Positions 16,995 to 25,188 of a stretch of 58,657 nucleotides of DNA are shown piece by piece (within the stretch, counting starts at the first letter, position 1; each line of letters opens with the position of its first letter). A model generated the notes under the pieces. That model ran no database searches and was not told where the DNA came from. It saw only the letters and a list, made by a program, of their open reading frames with translations. This stretch comes from Bacteroidales bacterium (GTDB lineage: Bacteria; Bacteroidota; Bacteroidia; Bacteroidales; F082), in contig WGCY01000002.1 in assembly GCA_015493525.1 (NCBI GenBank), positions 1 to 58,657 on the forward strand. Reading direction: 5' to 3'. The position numbers and the translations under genes were made by a program.

Positions 16995-17773
16995 TGTAAA
17001 ATATATTCTTTTTTCGGTTTAACGTAAGGATGGAATTTATAAACAACACCAAAATTCAACCTCACTATCCTGTCCCATTTCAGGTCAACATCCGGGGTGG
17101 AGATAATCGATGTCAGTCCGAAATCAAAGCCGGGCTTAAAGGTAAAAGCTATTTTATCGCTGTATTGATAAACCAGTCCGAAGGCAAAATGCAGGCCGAA
17201 GTCTGTGGCATTGAAGAAATCCCGTGCCGGCCCATCGAAGTCTTTCATATGAAAACCGGCAGTCAGGGTAGAATCGCCGAAATGCGGCAAATCCTCAGGA
17301 TCGACATAGATGCCCCGGTACCCTTTTTCGTGAGAATAAATGGCAATGGAAAGGTACACGCCTCCCTCCACAAGCAGCCGGAATTTTGTTCCGCCACTCA
17401 GATAGACAAAATTAAGGGGAAAAGAAAGATAGTTAATCTTGTAAGTCATGTCGTAAGCATAGAAACTGTTGTAGCCGATATATCCCGTATCGGAAAGCAC
17501 CAGAAAATCACTTTTGTAGGAAGTTTCAAAGCCACGCGGGTCGTAATATGCGCCAAACCGGATATTCATTTTGCGGGAAATGTCATACTGGACATAAACC
17601 CCGGCATCCCCGGAGATCCTTCCCTTTGCATTAAGGAAGCCGCCATTGCGTACACTGTTGAACTGCGGCCCGGCCTCCAGCCCGTAGCTTATCCTGTTAC
17701 TGAATGTACTCTGTGCCCACAGCGATACCAAAGGCAACATAATGAAAAGGAGGGCAAGTAAAAATTTCCTCAT
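16991..17773 (-). CDS. outer-membrane beta-barrel protein, PorT-like
   Basis: A 260-aa protein with a signal peptide ending near LVSLWAQ, then repeated amphipathic strands (SYGLEAGPQFNSV, RFGAYYDPRGF, FKPGFDFGLTS, LNFGVVYKF) like the outer-membrane beta-barrel family of PorT-related proteins. The ligand or function is unknown. It shares a 4-bp stop/start overlap with rex, an unusual pairing of a cell-surface barrel with a redox regulator. It is distinct in sequence from the PorT homologue at 10981. Confidence 0.78.
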   Translation of the reverse strand: MRKFLLALLFIMLPLVSLWAQSTFSNRISYGLEAGPQFNSVRNGGFLNAKGRISGDAGVYVQYDISRKMNIRFGAYYDPRGFETSYKSDFLVLSDTGYIGYNSFYAYDMTYKINYLSFPLNFVYLSGGTKFRLLVEGGVYLSIAIYSHEKGYRGIYVDPEDLPHFGDSTLTAGFHMKDFDGPARDFFNATDFGLHFAFGLVYQYSDKIAFTFKPGFDFGLTSIISTPDVDLKWDRIVRLNFGVVYKFHPYVKPKKEYILQ

Positions 17774-18049
17774 ACGAAATTGTCAAAATCTCAATAAAAT
17801 ATTAAAAACCAGCCGAAGTTCCTGCTTCTCATTTTCAGGCACTTCCGCTTTATCGAACAAAAATAGTATTTATCCCGAATAGCCGCACTTTTCCGATAGT
17901 TATTTTTTCTAAACCTAAAACAGTACACAGAAATACAATTTTATTCTTTTTTAACTTTACGCACCCGCTTTCGTGGCAATACTGCCATTTTTGGTACTTA
18001 CTGACAACAATTTGGGTACATCCCTGCTGTCTGCCAAAATAAAAATCCC

Positions 18050-18058
18050 TATTTTTGC
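18050..18058 (+). promoter_or_regulatory. rsfS-ftsH operon promoter, -7 element
   Basis: TATTTTTGC. The predicted start near 18061 lies downstream of the farthest upstream in-frame start (17973), which rules that start out and supports the ATG at 18075. Confidence 0.7.
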
Positions 18059-18074
18059 CATCATAAACAGTAAA

Positions 18075-18452
18075 ATGGGAAAAAAGAAAATTAGCTGCAA
18101 GGCGGAGAATATGCTGGAAGTGGCTGTTTCGGCCATGCAGGAGAAAAAGGCAAAAGAGATTGTAAGTCTTGATTTAAAAGGCATTCAGGATGCTGTTGCC
18201 GACTATTTTTTGGTTTGCCATACGACATCCAAAACGCAGGGCCGTGCTGTTTATGACTTTGTTACTGAAATGGTAACAAAAAAATGCGGCGAACATCCGT
18301 ATCATCGGGAAGGATATGAAAATTCGGAATGGATTTTGATTGACTATGTGGACGTGGTGGTTCATATTTTTCTCGAAGAGACAAGAAGTTTTTATAATAT
18401 TGAATCGCTGTGGGCGGATGCAAAGAGGAAGCCTTACGAAAGTGATAAATAA
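18075..18452 (+). CDS. rsfS: ribosomal silencing factor RsfS
   Basis: RsfS binds protein uL14 and blocks joining of ribosomal subunits in starved cells. The product is 125 aa with the family core IVSLDLKGIQDAVADYFLVCHTTSKTQGRAV and the C-terminal WILIDYVDVVVHIFLEETRSFYNIESLW. The frame extends upstream to 17973 but a promoter lies between the two starts, so the ATG at 18075 (MGKKKISCK) is used. It is followed 30 bp later by ftsH, a common pairing in this phylum. Confidence 0.94.
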   Translation: MGKKKISCKAENMLEVAVSAMQEKKAKEIVSLDLKGIQDAVADYFLVCHTTSKTQGRAVYDFVTEMVTKKCGEHPYHREGYENSEWILIDYVDVVVHIFLEETRSFYNIESLWADAKRKPYESDK

Positions 18453-18482
18453 CTATTTTTAACCCTATTTTTGAATTACAGA

Positions 18483-20612
18483 ATGGCAAAGGAAAGCGAT
18501 AATAATAAGCAACAGGATAAACCCAAAAACAAGAACCCCTTCAGCAACATCACGGGGCAAGGCGGAAAGAAGCCCAAATTTAGCTTTTACTGGATTTATG
18601 GTATTCTGGCATTGGTTTTTCTGGGAATTAACTTTTTGAATACGGGAAGTGAAGCCAAAAAAACCGATTGGAAAGATTTGAAGCAAATGCTTCAGGAGAA
18701 AGACGTCCAGAAGCTTGTGCTGGTAAACAAGGAAGTAGCCGAAGTTTATCTGACACCGGAAGCATTAAAATTAGCTAAGTTTAAAGACCTGAAGAGCAGC
18801 GCAAATACTTTCGGGCAAAAGACCCCGCAGTTTTATTACAATGTGGCCTCTCCCGATATATTTATCCAGCAGGTTCAGGAGGTACAGAAAGGGAATGACA
18901 ACCCGGTGTATGTGGAGAGTGAGACCCGCCATAACTGGGGTGGTGAGATATTAAGCTGGGTGCTGCCCATTGTTTTGTTGTTTGGGGTCTGGTTTTTTAT
19001 CATGCGGATGATGAGCCGTGGCGGCGGCGGTGCCGGTGGGCAAATCTTCAATATCGGGAAATCCAAAGCCAAGGTTTATGATAAGGACACCAGTGTCAAC
19101 ATCACATTCAAAGATGTGGCAGGACTGGAAGAAGCCAAAACAGAGGTGATTGAGATTGTGGATTTTCTGAAAAGCCCGGACAAATACACCAAACTGGGGG
19201 GTAAAATTCCCAAAGGCGTATTGCTGGTAGGCCCTCCCGGGACGGGAAAAACGCTGCTTGCCAAATCGGTGGCAGGAGAAGCTCATGTACCTTTCTTCTC
19301 GCTCTCGGGATCCGATTTCGTGGAGATGTTTGTGGGAGTTGGTGCTTCCCGTGTCCGCGACCTTTTTAAGCAGGCCAAAGACAAATCCCCCAGCATTATC
19401 TTTATTGATGAGATTGACGCCATCGGACGTGCCCGCGGGAAAAACCCCATGACCGGCTCCAATGACGAACGGGAAAACACACTAAACCAGCTGTTGACAG
19501 AAATGGATGGGTTTGTTCCCAATTCGGGGGTTATCGTTCTGGCAGCTACCAACCGTGCCGATATTTTGGACAAGGCACTATTAAGGGCAGGCCGTTTTGA
19601 CCGTCAGATTTTTGTTGAATTACCGGATTTGGATGCCCGCAGGGAAATTTTTAAAGTGCACATGCGCCCTTTGAAAATGAGCAAAAATATTGATTTGGAG
19701 TTTCTTGCACGCCAGACCCCCGGTTTTTCCGGAGCAGATATTGCCAACGTATGTAACGAAGCTGCGCTGATAGCTGCCCGAAATGCACACCGGAGTGTCT
19801 CCCGTCAGGATTTTATGGATGCCATTGACCGTATTATCGGCGGGCTGGAGAAAAAGAACAAAATTATCTCCGGCGATGAAAAGCGGGTGATAGCCCACCA
19901 CGAAGCCGGACATGCCACGGTGAGCTGGTTGTTGAAATATGCCAATCCGTTGGTGAAAGTTACCATTGTACCCCGTGGCAAATCTCTCGGGGCTGCCTGG
20001 TATCTGCCTGAAGAAAGGCAAATTACAACTACGGCCCAAATGTTTGACGAAATGTGTGCCGCTCTGGGAGGCCGTGCTGCCGAAGAGGTTATTTTCGGAG
20101 AAGTCTCCACAGGTGCACTCAACGACCTGGAGAAAGTTACCAAGCAGGCTTACGCCATGGTGGCTTATTATGGGTTAAATGAAAAAATCGGTAACCTCAG
20201 TTATTACGATTCTTCAGGCCAACAAGAATACACTTTTGGGAAGCCTTTCAGCGAAAAAACCAATGAAATTATTGACCAGGAGATCAGTATCCTTGTGGAA
20301 AAGGCTTATCAACGTTCAAAAAAGATTCTTACCGAACACCGTGAACAACTTGAAGCTTTGGCAAGCAGGCTTATAGAAAAAGAGGTACTTTTCAGCGATG
20401 ACCTTGTGGAAATTATCGGAAAAAGGCCCTGGGGGGAAACGCTGAGCATCAAAGACCATCTGGCCAAAGAAAAACCACGTAAAAAACGGCTTCCGGCAGC
20501 AAAAAAAGAGGGGAAAGATTCAACAGCAAAAAAGACAACGCCAAAAAAGAATACACGAAAACCCGCTGCGGTTGAAAAGCCAACAACCGGGGAGACAGAA
20601 GAAAACAGCTAA
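18483..20612 (+). CDS. ftsH: ATP-dependent zinc metalloprotease FtsH
   Basis: A membrane-anchored AAA+ protease that degrades misfolded membrane proteins and regulatory substrates. Two membrane helices (about residues 33-50 and 145-166) flank the periplasmic domain. The AAA module has the P-loop GPPGTGKT at 250-257, [11 protein letters not shown], and the SRH with [13 protein letters not shown]. The zinc site is HEAGH at 473-477. The C-terminal tail of about 50 residues is Lys/Thr-rich. A TTG four codons upstream is in frame but the ATG at 18483 is preferred. Length is 709 aa, slightly long because of the tail. It is the middle gene of rsfS-ftsH-LUD. Confidence 0.96.
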   Translation: MAKESDNNKQQDKPKNKNPFSNITGQGGKKPKFSFYWIYGILALVFLGINFLNTGSEAKKTDWKDLKQMLQEKDVQKLVLVNKEVAEVYLTPEALKLAKFKDLKSSANTFGQKTPQFYYNVASPDIFIQQVQEVQKGNDNPVYVESETRHNWGGEILSWVLPIVLLFGVWFFIMRMMSRGGGGAGGQIFNIGKSKAKVYDKDTSVNITFKDVAGLEEAKTEVIEIVDFLKSPDKYTKLGGKIPKGVLLVGPPGTGKTLLAKSVAGEAHVPFFSLSGSDFVEMFVGVGASRVRDLFKQAKDKSPSIIFIDEIDAIGRARGKNPMTGSNDERENTLNQLLTEMDGFVPNSGVIVLAATNRADILDKALLRAGRFDRQIFVELPDLDARREIFKVHMRPLKMSKNIDLEFLARQTPGFSGADIANVCNEAALIAARNAHRSVSRQDFMDAIDRIIGGLEKKNKIISGDEKRVIAHHEAGHATVSWLLKYANPLVKVTIVPRGKSLGAAWYLPEERQITTTAQMFDEMCAALGGRAAEEVIFGEVSTGALNDLEKVTKQAYAMVAYYGLNEKIGNLSYYDSSGQQEYTFGKPFSEKTNEIIDQEISILVEKAYQRSKKILTEHREQLEALASRLIEKEVLFSDDLVEIIGKRPWGETLSIKDHLAKEKPRKKRLPAAKKEGKDSTAKKTTPKKNTRKPAAVEKPTTGETEENS

Positions 20613-20615
20613 ACC

Positions 20616-21260
20616 ATGGACGAGACAACCACCAAAGAAAAAATCCTGAAACGTATACGGGATGCCCTTATCAGCAAAAAGGAAAACCCGTTTAAAAATG
20701 TTGATTTCAGCTCTTCGGTTTTGGTTGAAACGGAAGAAGAAAAGGAAATAGTTTTTGCACAAAAGCTAATGGCCATGGGAGGCGTTTTTGTTTATTGTGA
20801 AAATGAAAAAGCACTGGGCGAAAACCTGAAATCATTACTTAACCAGAAAGCGTGGAAAGATTACTTTGTGGTTGATAAAAAGCTGGAAATATTACTGAAA
20901 ACTTTGGATATCCCTTTCCAAAATGAGCCTGCTGCATTTAACAACATGGTTGCCGGCATCACCCGTTGCGAGTACCTTATCTCCCGGTTTGGCAGCGTAT
21001 TGGTATCTTCCGGACTTGATTCGGGGAGAAGGATGTTTGTCTTCCCCGAATCCCACATCGTGGTAGCCTACACATCGCAGGTAGTTATGGAATTAAAAGA
21101 AGCTCTGGCAGGAATGAGAAGACGCTACAACGAAAAGTTCCCTTCACAGATGACCGTGATAACCGGCCCCAGCCGCACCGCCGACATCGAGAAAACACTG
21201 ATTATGGGTGCCCACGGGCCACGCGAACTTTATGTGTTTGTGGTGGACGATGAAGATTAA
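20616..21260 (+). CDS. LUD-domain protein (LutC/YkgG-like)
   Basis: The 214-aa product matches the LUD fold of LutC-type lactate-utilisation proteins (C-terminal ITGPSRTADIEKTLIMGAHGPRELYVFVVD, internal GITRCEYLISRFGSVLVSSG). The LutA and LutB partners are not nearby. Lone LUD genes directly after ftsH are a recurring arrangement in Bacteroidota, and their function there is not established. The gene starts 3 bp after ftsH, so it is co-transcribed. A direct role in lactate oxidation should not be assumed. Confidence 0.82.
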   Translation: MDETTTKEKILKRIRDALISKKENPFKNVDFSSSVLVETEEEKEIVFAQKLMAMGGVFVYCENEKALGENLKSLLNQKAWKDYFVVDKKLEILLKTLDIPFQNEPAAFNNMVAGITRCEYLISRFGSVLVSSGLDSGRRMFVFPESHIVVAYTSQVVMELKEALAGMRRRYNEKFPSQMTVITGPSRTADIEKTLIMGAHGPRELYVFVVDDED

Positions 21261-21305
21261 GCAGTCGTCCGCTCTTTTCGTCCACCCAAAACAACATCCC
21301 TGAAT

Positions 21306-21893
21306 TTAATCAAAATTAGAACTTCCCTGAAAAATATGCGCTTCTTCAAGGCTGACAAGCTGTCCGGTCATACGGAAAGAGGAGTTGTTCAGGTTAATTT
21401 GCAGGTCGCCCAGCCCATCATTGCTTACCGAAAGGGTAAAAACCACCCTGTTGGCAGAGCCTCGCGGCGAAACCTGGCCGCTCACGGTCATGGCTTGTTT
21501 TGAATTTTTTCCGGGATCGAAACTCCAGTTTTCCAGTTTTCCCTGAGCAGTAATACCGCCAAGGCCATTGGGGCCATTCAAACCGGGGAAATTGAACTGC
21601 ACAACAACCTGGCCATCTTTAATACCGAGGAAGTTTACGTTGGTAGCGATGTTTGTATTGCCACCGGCAGGCAGGTAAACCTTCTGTCCTTCAAAGACGA
21701 AATGCTTGTTCTTCAGCAGCTCCATGTATTTTGCCCGCATGGCAAGACTTGCCTTTTCACGAGCCTGTTTTTTCTTTTGCTTTTCAATCTTACGCAACTC
21801 TTTTTTGGACAAATTATTTTGTGCCTGAACAGGCTGGCCCCATAACAGCCCGAAGAGCAAAACGGCACTTAAAAAATAAACCAGCTTTTTCAT
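21306..21893 (-). CDS. DUF4251-domain secreted protein
   Basis: The product (195 aa) has a signal peptide ending at GQPVQAQ, a highly basic Lys/Glu coiled segment (residues 27-52, ELRKIEKQKKKQAREK), and a beta-rich DUF4251 domain (about 58-190). The biochemical role of DUF4251 is unknown; the proteins are probably periplasmic or on the outer membrane. It is a tandem paralogue of the next gene, with matching features throughout (FDPGKNSKQAMTVSG here, FDPGKNHKQAMTVSA there). Confidence 0.8.
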   Translation of the reverse strand: MKKLVYFLSAVLLFGLLWGQPVQAQNNLSKKELRKIEKQKKKQAREKASLAMRAKYMELLKNKHFVFEGQKVYLPAGGNTNIATNVNFLGIKDGQVVVQFNFPGLNGPNGLGGITAQGKLENWSFDPGKNSKQAMTVSGQVSPRGSANRVVFTLSVSNDGLGDLQINLNNSSFRMTGQLVSLEEAHIFQGSSNFD

Positions 21894-21985
21894 TTTAATT
21901 CGATTTAAAGGTTATTTTAAGAAAAATCTAACAGAAACAGATTACATCGGCAGGCACCTGTCATTCTATTGTTTACTATCGAGTT

Positions 21986-22576
21986 TTACGGAAATGTCTG
22001 TCCCTTGTAAACGCTGGACTCGGCAGGGGTATATATCTGTCCGCCCATGCGCAGCGTTCCACCGTTGATCATGGTAACCGATATCTCGGCACCCCCATCA
22101 TCACTAATGGTCATGGTAAAATAAGGGCTTCCGCCACCATATTTCGGCTGGATATGTGCCGAAACGGTCATGGCCTGTTTATGGTTTTTGCCGGGGTCGA
22201 ATTTGAAATCTTTCAGGAAACCTTCCGCCGTAACCCCGCCAACACCGTTCCAGCCAACAACGCCCTGAAAGCCAAATTGAAGGACAATCTCATTATCGTG
22301 TACCGCCACAAAATTCAAATCGGGGGTAACCGAAAAATATTGTCCCGATGGGCCAAACAGCCGGGTAGCCTGAAAGACCCATCGCTTACTCTGAATCAGA
22401 TGCGCGTAGAACTTCCTGGAAGCAGCAGCTTTTTTCGCTCTTTCTTCTTTTTTCTTTTGCTTTTCGAGCTTACGCTGTTCTTTTTTTGTTAACTGTTTCT
22501 GCTGCGCTACGCCCGTGTTGGGAAGTGCCAGCGTCATAACAAACAGTATTCCGAGGAAATAAATGAACTTTTTCAT
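21986..22576 (-). CDS. DUF4251-domain secreted protein, paralogue
   Basis: The 196-aa product has a signal peptide ending near TGVAQQ, the same basic linker (QRKLEKQKKKEERAKKAA) and a DUF4251 domain. It lies 92 bp upstream of its paralogue in the same orientation, consistent with tandem duplication. Identity between the two is clear but moderate, so the duplication is not recent. No function is assigned to the family. Confidence 0.8.
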   Translation of the reverse strand: MKKFIYFLGILFVMTLALPNTGVAQQKQLTKKEQRKLEKQKKKEERAKKAAASRKFYAHLIQSKRWVFQATRLFGPSGQYFSVTPDLNFVAVHDNEIVLQFGFQGVVGWNGVGGVTAEGFLKDFKFDPGKNHKQAMTVSAHIQPKYGGGSPYFTMTISDDGGAEISVTMINGGTLRMGGQIYTPAESSVYKGQTFP

Positions 22577-22746
22577 GGCTCTAAGTTTTTAATTATTGAA
22601 AAAGTTACCAAAACCATGCCATTTTTTAAAAGACCTAAAAAATCAACACAGGAACCTGCCGCCCCAACTACATTTTTATAATTCTTTAACTTACGGTCAG
22701 TTCGGTAATCACTTTTTGAAGCTGTGGAAACAGGGAAATAACAAAC

Positions 22747-24180
22747 TTATTTCCTCACCAGCAACACCACATTTTCCACATGATGTGTCTGTGGAAACAT
22801 ATCCACAGGCTGCACCTTTTCAATCCGGTATTTTTCATCCAGCAGGGCAATATCGCGGGCCTGGCTGGACGGATTGCAACTGACATAAACAATCTTTTCG
22901 GGTGCCGTTTGCAAAATTTGTTTTATAACTTTGGGATGCATGCCGGCACGTGGCGGGTCCACAAGCAACACATCCGGCACACCATGTCCGGCAATAAAAT
23001 CTTCATTCAGAAGTTTCATCATGTCGCCGGCATGAAATTCTACGTTGTCGATACCGTTTTCCGCTGCATTTTTCCGGGCATCTTCCACGGCCTCTTCTAC
23101 CGATTCAATACCCACCACCTTTTTTACCGAAGGAGCAATAAACAATGCAATGGTTCCTGTACCGGTATACAAATCATACACCAGCTCGTCGCCGTTGAAA
23201 CCGGCAAAATCGTGGGCTGTCTGATACAATTTTTGCGCCTGCTCCGGATTCGTCTGGTAAAAGGATTTGGGGCCTACCTTGAAATACAAAGGTTTCCGGT
23301 CGGGACGTGCAGGCTGCATCACTTCCAGGTTATGGTCTTTGCCCTTATAAAGATGCACTTCCAAATCGTAAATGGAGTCGTTCTTTTTGGTATTCACCAC
23401 ATACATGAGTGACGTAATCTGTGGAAACTTTTCAGCCAAATGGCCCATTATTTTTTCGATAGCCTCCCTATTTTCCGCTCCGAAAATCATCACTACCATC
23501 AAATCGCCGGTGGTGGAAGTACGGATAATCATATTTCGCAGAAGTCCCTTTTGTTCACGGGCATTATAAAAGCTGAAATTCTTTTCAATGGCAAAAGCTT
23601 TGATAGCCAGCCGAATATCGTTGGAAGGTTCTTTCTGGAGGTAACACTGATCAATATCCAGAATTTTGTCAAACTTCCCCGGCAGGTGGAACCCCAGCCC
23701 GCGGGTTTCCAGTGGTTCGCCTTCGGCAGCCACCGGGTCGAGTGTCGTCAGCCACCGTCTGTCAGAAAAGGTAAATTCCAACTTGTTGCGATAGAAATAA
23801 ATATTTTCTGCCCCGATAATCTCTTTGATTGCAGGGTAAGTAACTTTGGCAATACGATCCAGACTGTCTTTGACCTGTTTTTGCTTGAAAGTTTTCTGGT
23901 AGGCATAGTCAATGTGCTGCCATTTGCAGCCACCGCACAGGCCAAAGTGTGCACATTGCGGTTCGACACGAAATTCGGAAGCTCTTTTCAGTTCGGTGAT
24001 ACGCCCTTCGAGGAAATGGCGTTTTTTCTTGTAAACCTGCACATCCGCCACATCGCCGGGAGCAGCAAAAGGTACAAAAAGCACTTTCTCGTCCACACGG
24101 GCAACAGCTTTTCCTTCTGCTCCCGCATCAATTATCTCCACATTTTCCAGTAATGGAAGGGGTCTTTTTCGTCTGGCCAT
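22747..24180 (-). CDS. rlmD: 23S rRNA (uracil-5-)-methyltransferase RlmD/RumA
   Basis: This is a TRAM domain plus SAM methyltransferase that makes m5U in 23S rRNA. The TRAM domain occupies residues 10-65. The [4Fe-4S] cysteines are in CAHFGLCGGCKWQH plus a fourth in IDQCYLQ. The SAM motif is VYDLYTGTGTIALF, and the catalytic region has DPPRAGMHPKV and YVSCNPSSQARD with the nucleophilic Cys. The frame opens at 24201, but the ATG at 24180 (MARRKRPLPL) fits the family start better. At 477 aa it is of normal length. Positional specificity (U1939 or U747) cannot be told from sequence alone. Confidence 0.92.
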   Translation of the reverse strand: MARRKRPLPLLENVEIIDAGAEGKAVARVDEKVLFVPFAAPGDVADVQVYKKKRHFLEGRITELKRASEFRVEPQCAHFGLCGGCKWQHIDYAYQKTFKQKQVKDSLDRIAKVTYPAIKEIIGAENIYFYRNKLEFTFSDRRWLTTLDPVAAEGEPLETRGLGFHLPGKFDKILDIDQCYLQKEPSNDIRLAIKAFAIEKNFSFYNAREQKGLLRNMIIRTSTTGDLMVVMIFGAENREAIEKIMGHLAEKFPQITSLMYVVNTKKNDSIYDLEVHLYKGKDHNLEVMQPARPDRKPLYFKVGPKSFYQTNPEQAQKLYQTAHDFAGFNGDELVYDLYTGTGTIALFIAPSVKKVVGIESVEEAVEDARKNAAENGIDNVEFHAGDMMKLLNEDFIAGHGVPDVLLVDPPRAGMHPKVIKQILQTAPEKIVYVSCNPSSQARDIALLDEKYRIEKVQPVDMFPQTHHVENVVLLVRK

Positions 24181-24240
24181 AAGCTTAGTTTGAACGGGCA
24201 AAGATAGGGGTTTATTATTTTGATGGAAAAGGTTATTTTC

Positions 24241-24386
24241 TGTTTAATTCTGAGCCACATAGGGAAGCATGATGGGTGAGCGTGGTGTGAGAATCTATGT
24301 TTCCGATAAATTTCGTTTCCCTATGCGAAGGCCCTCGCAACAATTCCTGCCTGCAAGACCTGCGCCAATTGTTTCAGAGCTAAACG
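24241..24386. repeat. 146-bp quasi-palindromic element, copy A
   Basis: The left end TGTTTAATTCTGAGCCAC and right end CAATTGTTTCAGAGCTAAACG form imperfect terminal inverted repeats, and the arms continue pairing for about 60 bp towards a loop near the centre. It is the same length as copies B and C. Copy A is 44 bp from copy B. No coding sense is apparent; short frames through it are repeat artefacts. Confidence 0.85.
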
Positions 24387-24430
24387 TGGGGAAAGAAAGC
24401 TAATTTCTAAAATACCCCTCCTACTCCATC

Positions 24431-24576
24431 CGTTTAATTCTGAGCCACTTCGGGAGGGCCTGGTGGGTGGTGTGGCGCGAGAATCTTTGCTGCAAATGAT
24501 TTCCGTTTCCAAACACGAAGGCTCTCGCAACAATTCCTTCCCAAAAGGCCAACGCTAATTGTTTCAGAGCTAAACG
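24431..24576. repeat. 146-bp quasi-palindromic element, copy B
   Basis: Same family as copies A and C, in the same orientation. It begins CGTTTAATTCTGAGCCACTT and ends with its imperfect complement. Internal pairing includes GGCGCGAGAATCTT with the AAGGCTCTCGC segment on the other arm. It lies on the downstream side of the GIY-YIG gene. Confidence 0.85.
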
Positions 24577-24660
24577 TAGGGAAAAAGGAGGTAGTTTCAA
24601 TTGGTAGCCTTTCCCTCAGACAAACAAAGAACAATAAGATCAGTATTGAACAGGAAGAAA

Positions 24661-24957
24661 CTATTCTTCAATTTCATCATACAAGTCCTTCCATTCGGGA
24701 TTAAACCGGTTGATCAATGTTATTTTCTTTTCTCGTTTCCATGATTTAATTTGTTTTTCCCGGGCGAACGCTTCACTTATGTAATGAAAATATTCAAAAT
24801 AAACAAGCTTGTCCACATTGTATCGTGCTGTAAAAGAATTGGGAAACGCTTTGGTCTTGTGCTGATATATTCTTGTCCGGAGTTCTGACGTTACTCCGGT
24901 ATATAATACGGTGTTTCTTTTTGTTGTGGTAATATACGTGTATCCTCCTCGTTCCAT
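24661..24957 (-). CDS. single-domain GIY-YIG nuclease-family protein (type 1)
   Basis: A protein of 98 aa with the GIY-YIG fold of the UvrC/YhbQ type: GYTYITTTKRNTVLYTGVTS carries the two halves of the motif, the catalytic Arg is in LRTRIYQHK and the catalytic Glu in ISEAFAREKQIKSW. Starting at the ATG at 24957 places it about 6 nt after the start predicted from the TATATTTG element; the upstream TTG at 24969 would precede that start. Copies B and C of the 146-bp palindrome bracket it, leaving a 699-bp unit. Such proteins are widespread in Bacteroidota and their function is not settled. Confidence 0.85.
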   Translation of the reverse strand: MERGGYTYITTTKRNTVLYTGVTSELRTRIYQHKTKAFPNSFTARYNVDKLVYFEYFHYISEAFAREKQIKSWKREKKITLINRFNPEWKDLYDEIEE

Positions 24958-24966
24958 AATCTTCTT

Positions 24967-24974
24967 CAAATATA
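24967..24974 (-). promoter_or_regulatory. promoter -7 element of the GIY-YIG gene
   Basis: TATATTTG on the minus strand, lying in the 14 bp between the gene and the left end of palindromic copy C. Its -33 region therefore falls inside copy C, so the element may supply part of the promoter. Confidence 0.5.
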
Positions 24975-24983
24975 CTCATTATC

Positions 24984-25129
24984 CGTTTAATTCTGAACCA
25001 CTTCAGGAGGGCCTGGCGGGTGGTGTGGCGTGAGAATCTATGTGCCCGATAAATTTCGTTTTCCCATGCGAAGGCTCTCGCAACAATTACTACCCGCAAG
25101 ACCTACGCTAATTGTTTCAGGGCTAAACG
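24984..25129. repeat. 146-bp quasi-palindromic element, copy C
   Basis: Same 146-bp family, same orientation. Arms here pair especially well: AGGGCCTGGCGGGTGGTG on the left matches the complement of the CTACCCGCAAGACCTACGC segment on the right, and ATG pairs with CAT at the loop. It lies 26 bp upstream of the GIY-YIG start codon. Confidence 0.85.
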
Positions 25130-25162
25130 TGGAATAATGGAAAATAAACACAAGTTTTTTTC

Positions 25163-25170
25163 TAAATTTG
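25163..25170 (+). promoter_or_regulatory. promoter -7 element of the aldehyde dehydrogenase
   Basis: TAAATTTG, giving a leader of about 15 nt before the ATG at 25189. Confidence 0.6.
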
Positions 25171-25188
25171 TGAGAAAATTTAAAAGCC

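Noticed and set aside
24321-25099. Short minus-strand frames within the 146-bp elements
   Set aside because: They encode parallel peptides only because the repeat is the same in each copy. They begin and end at random relative to the element, and one overlaps the GIY-YIG gene.
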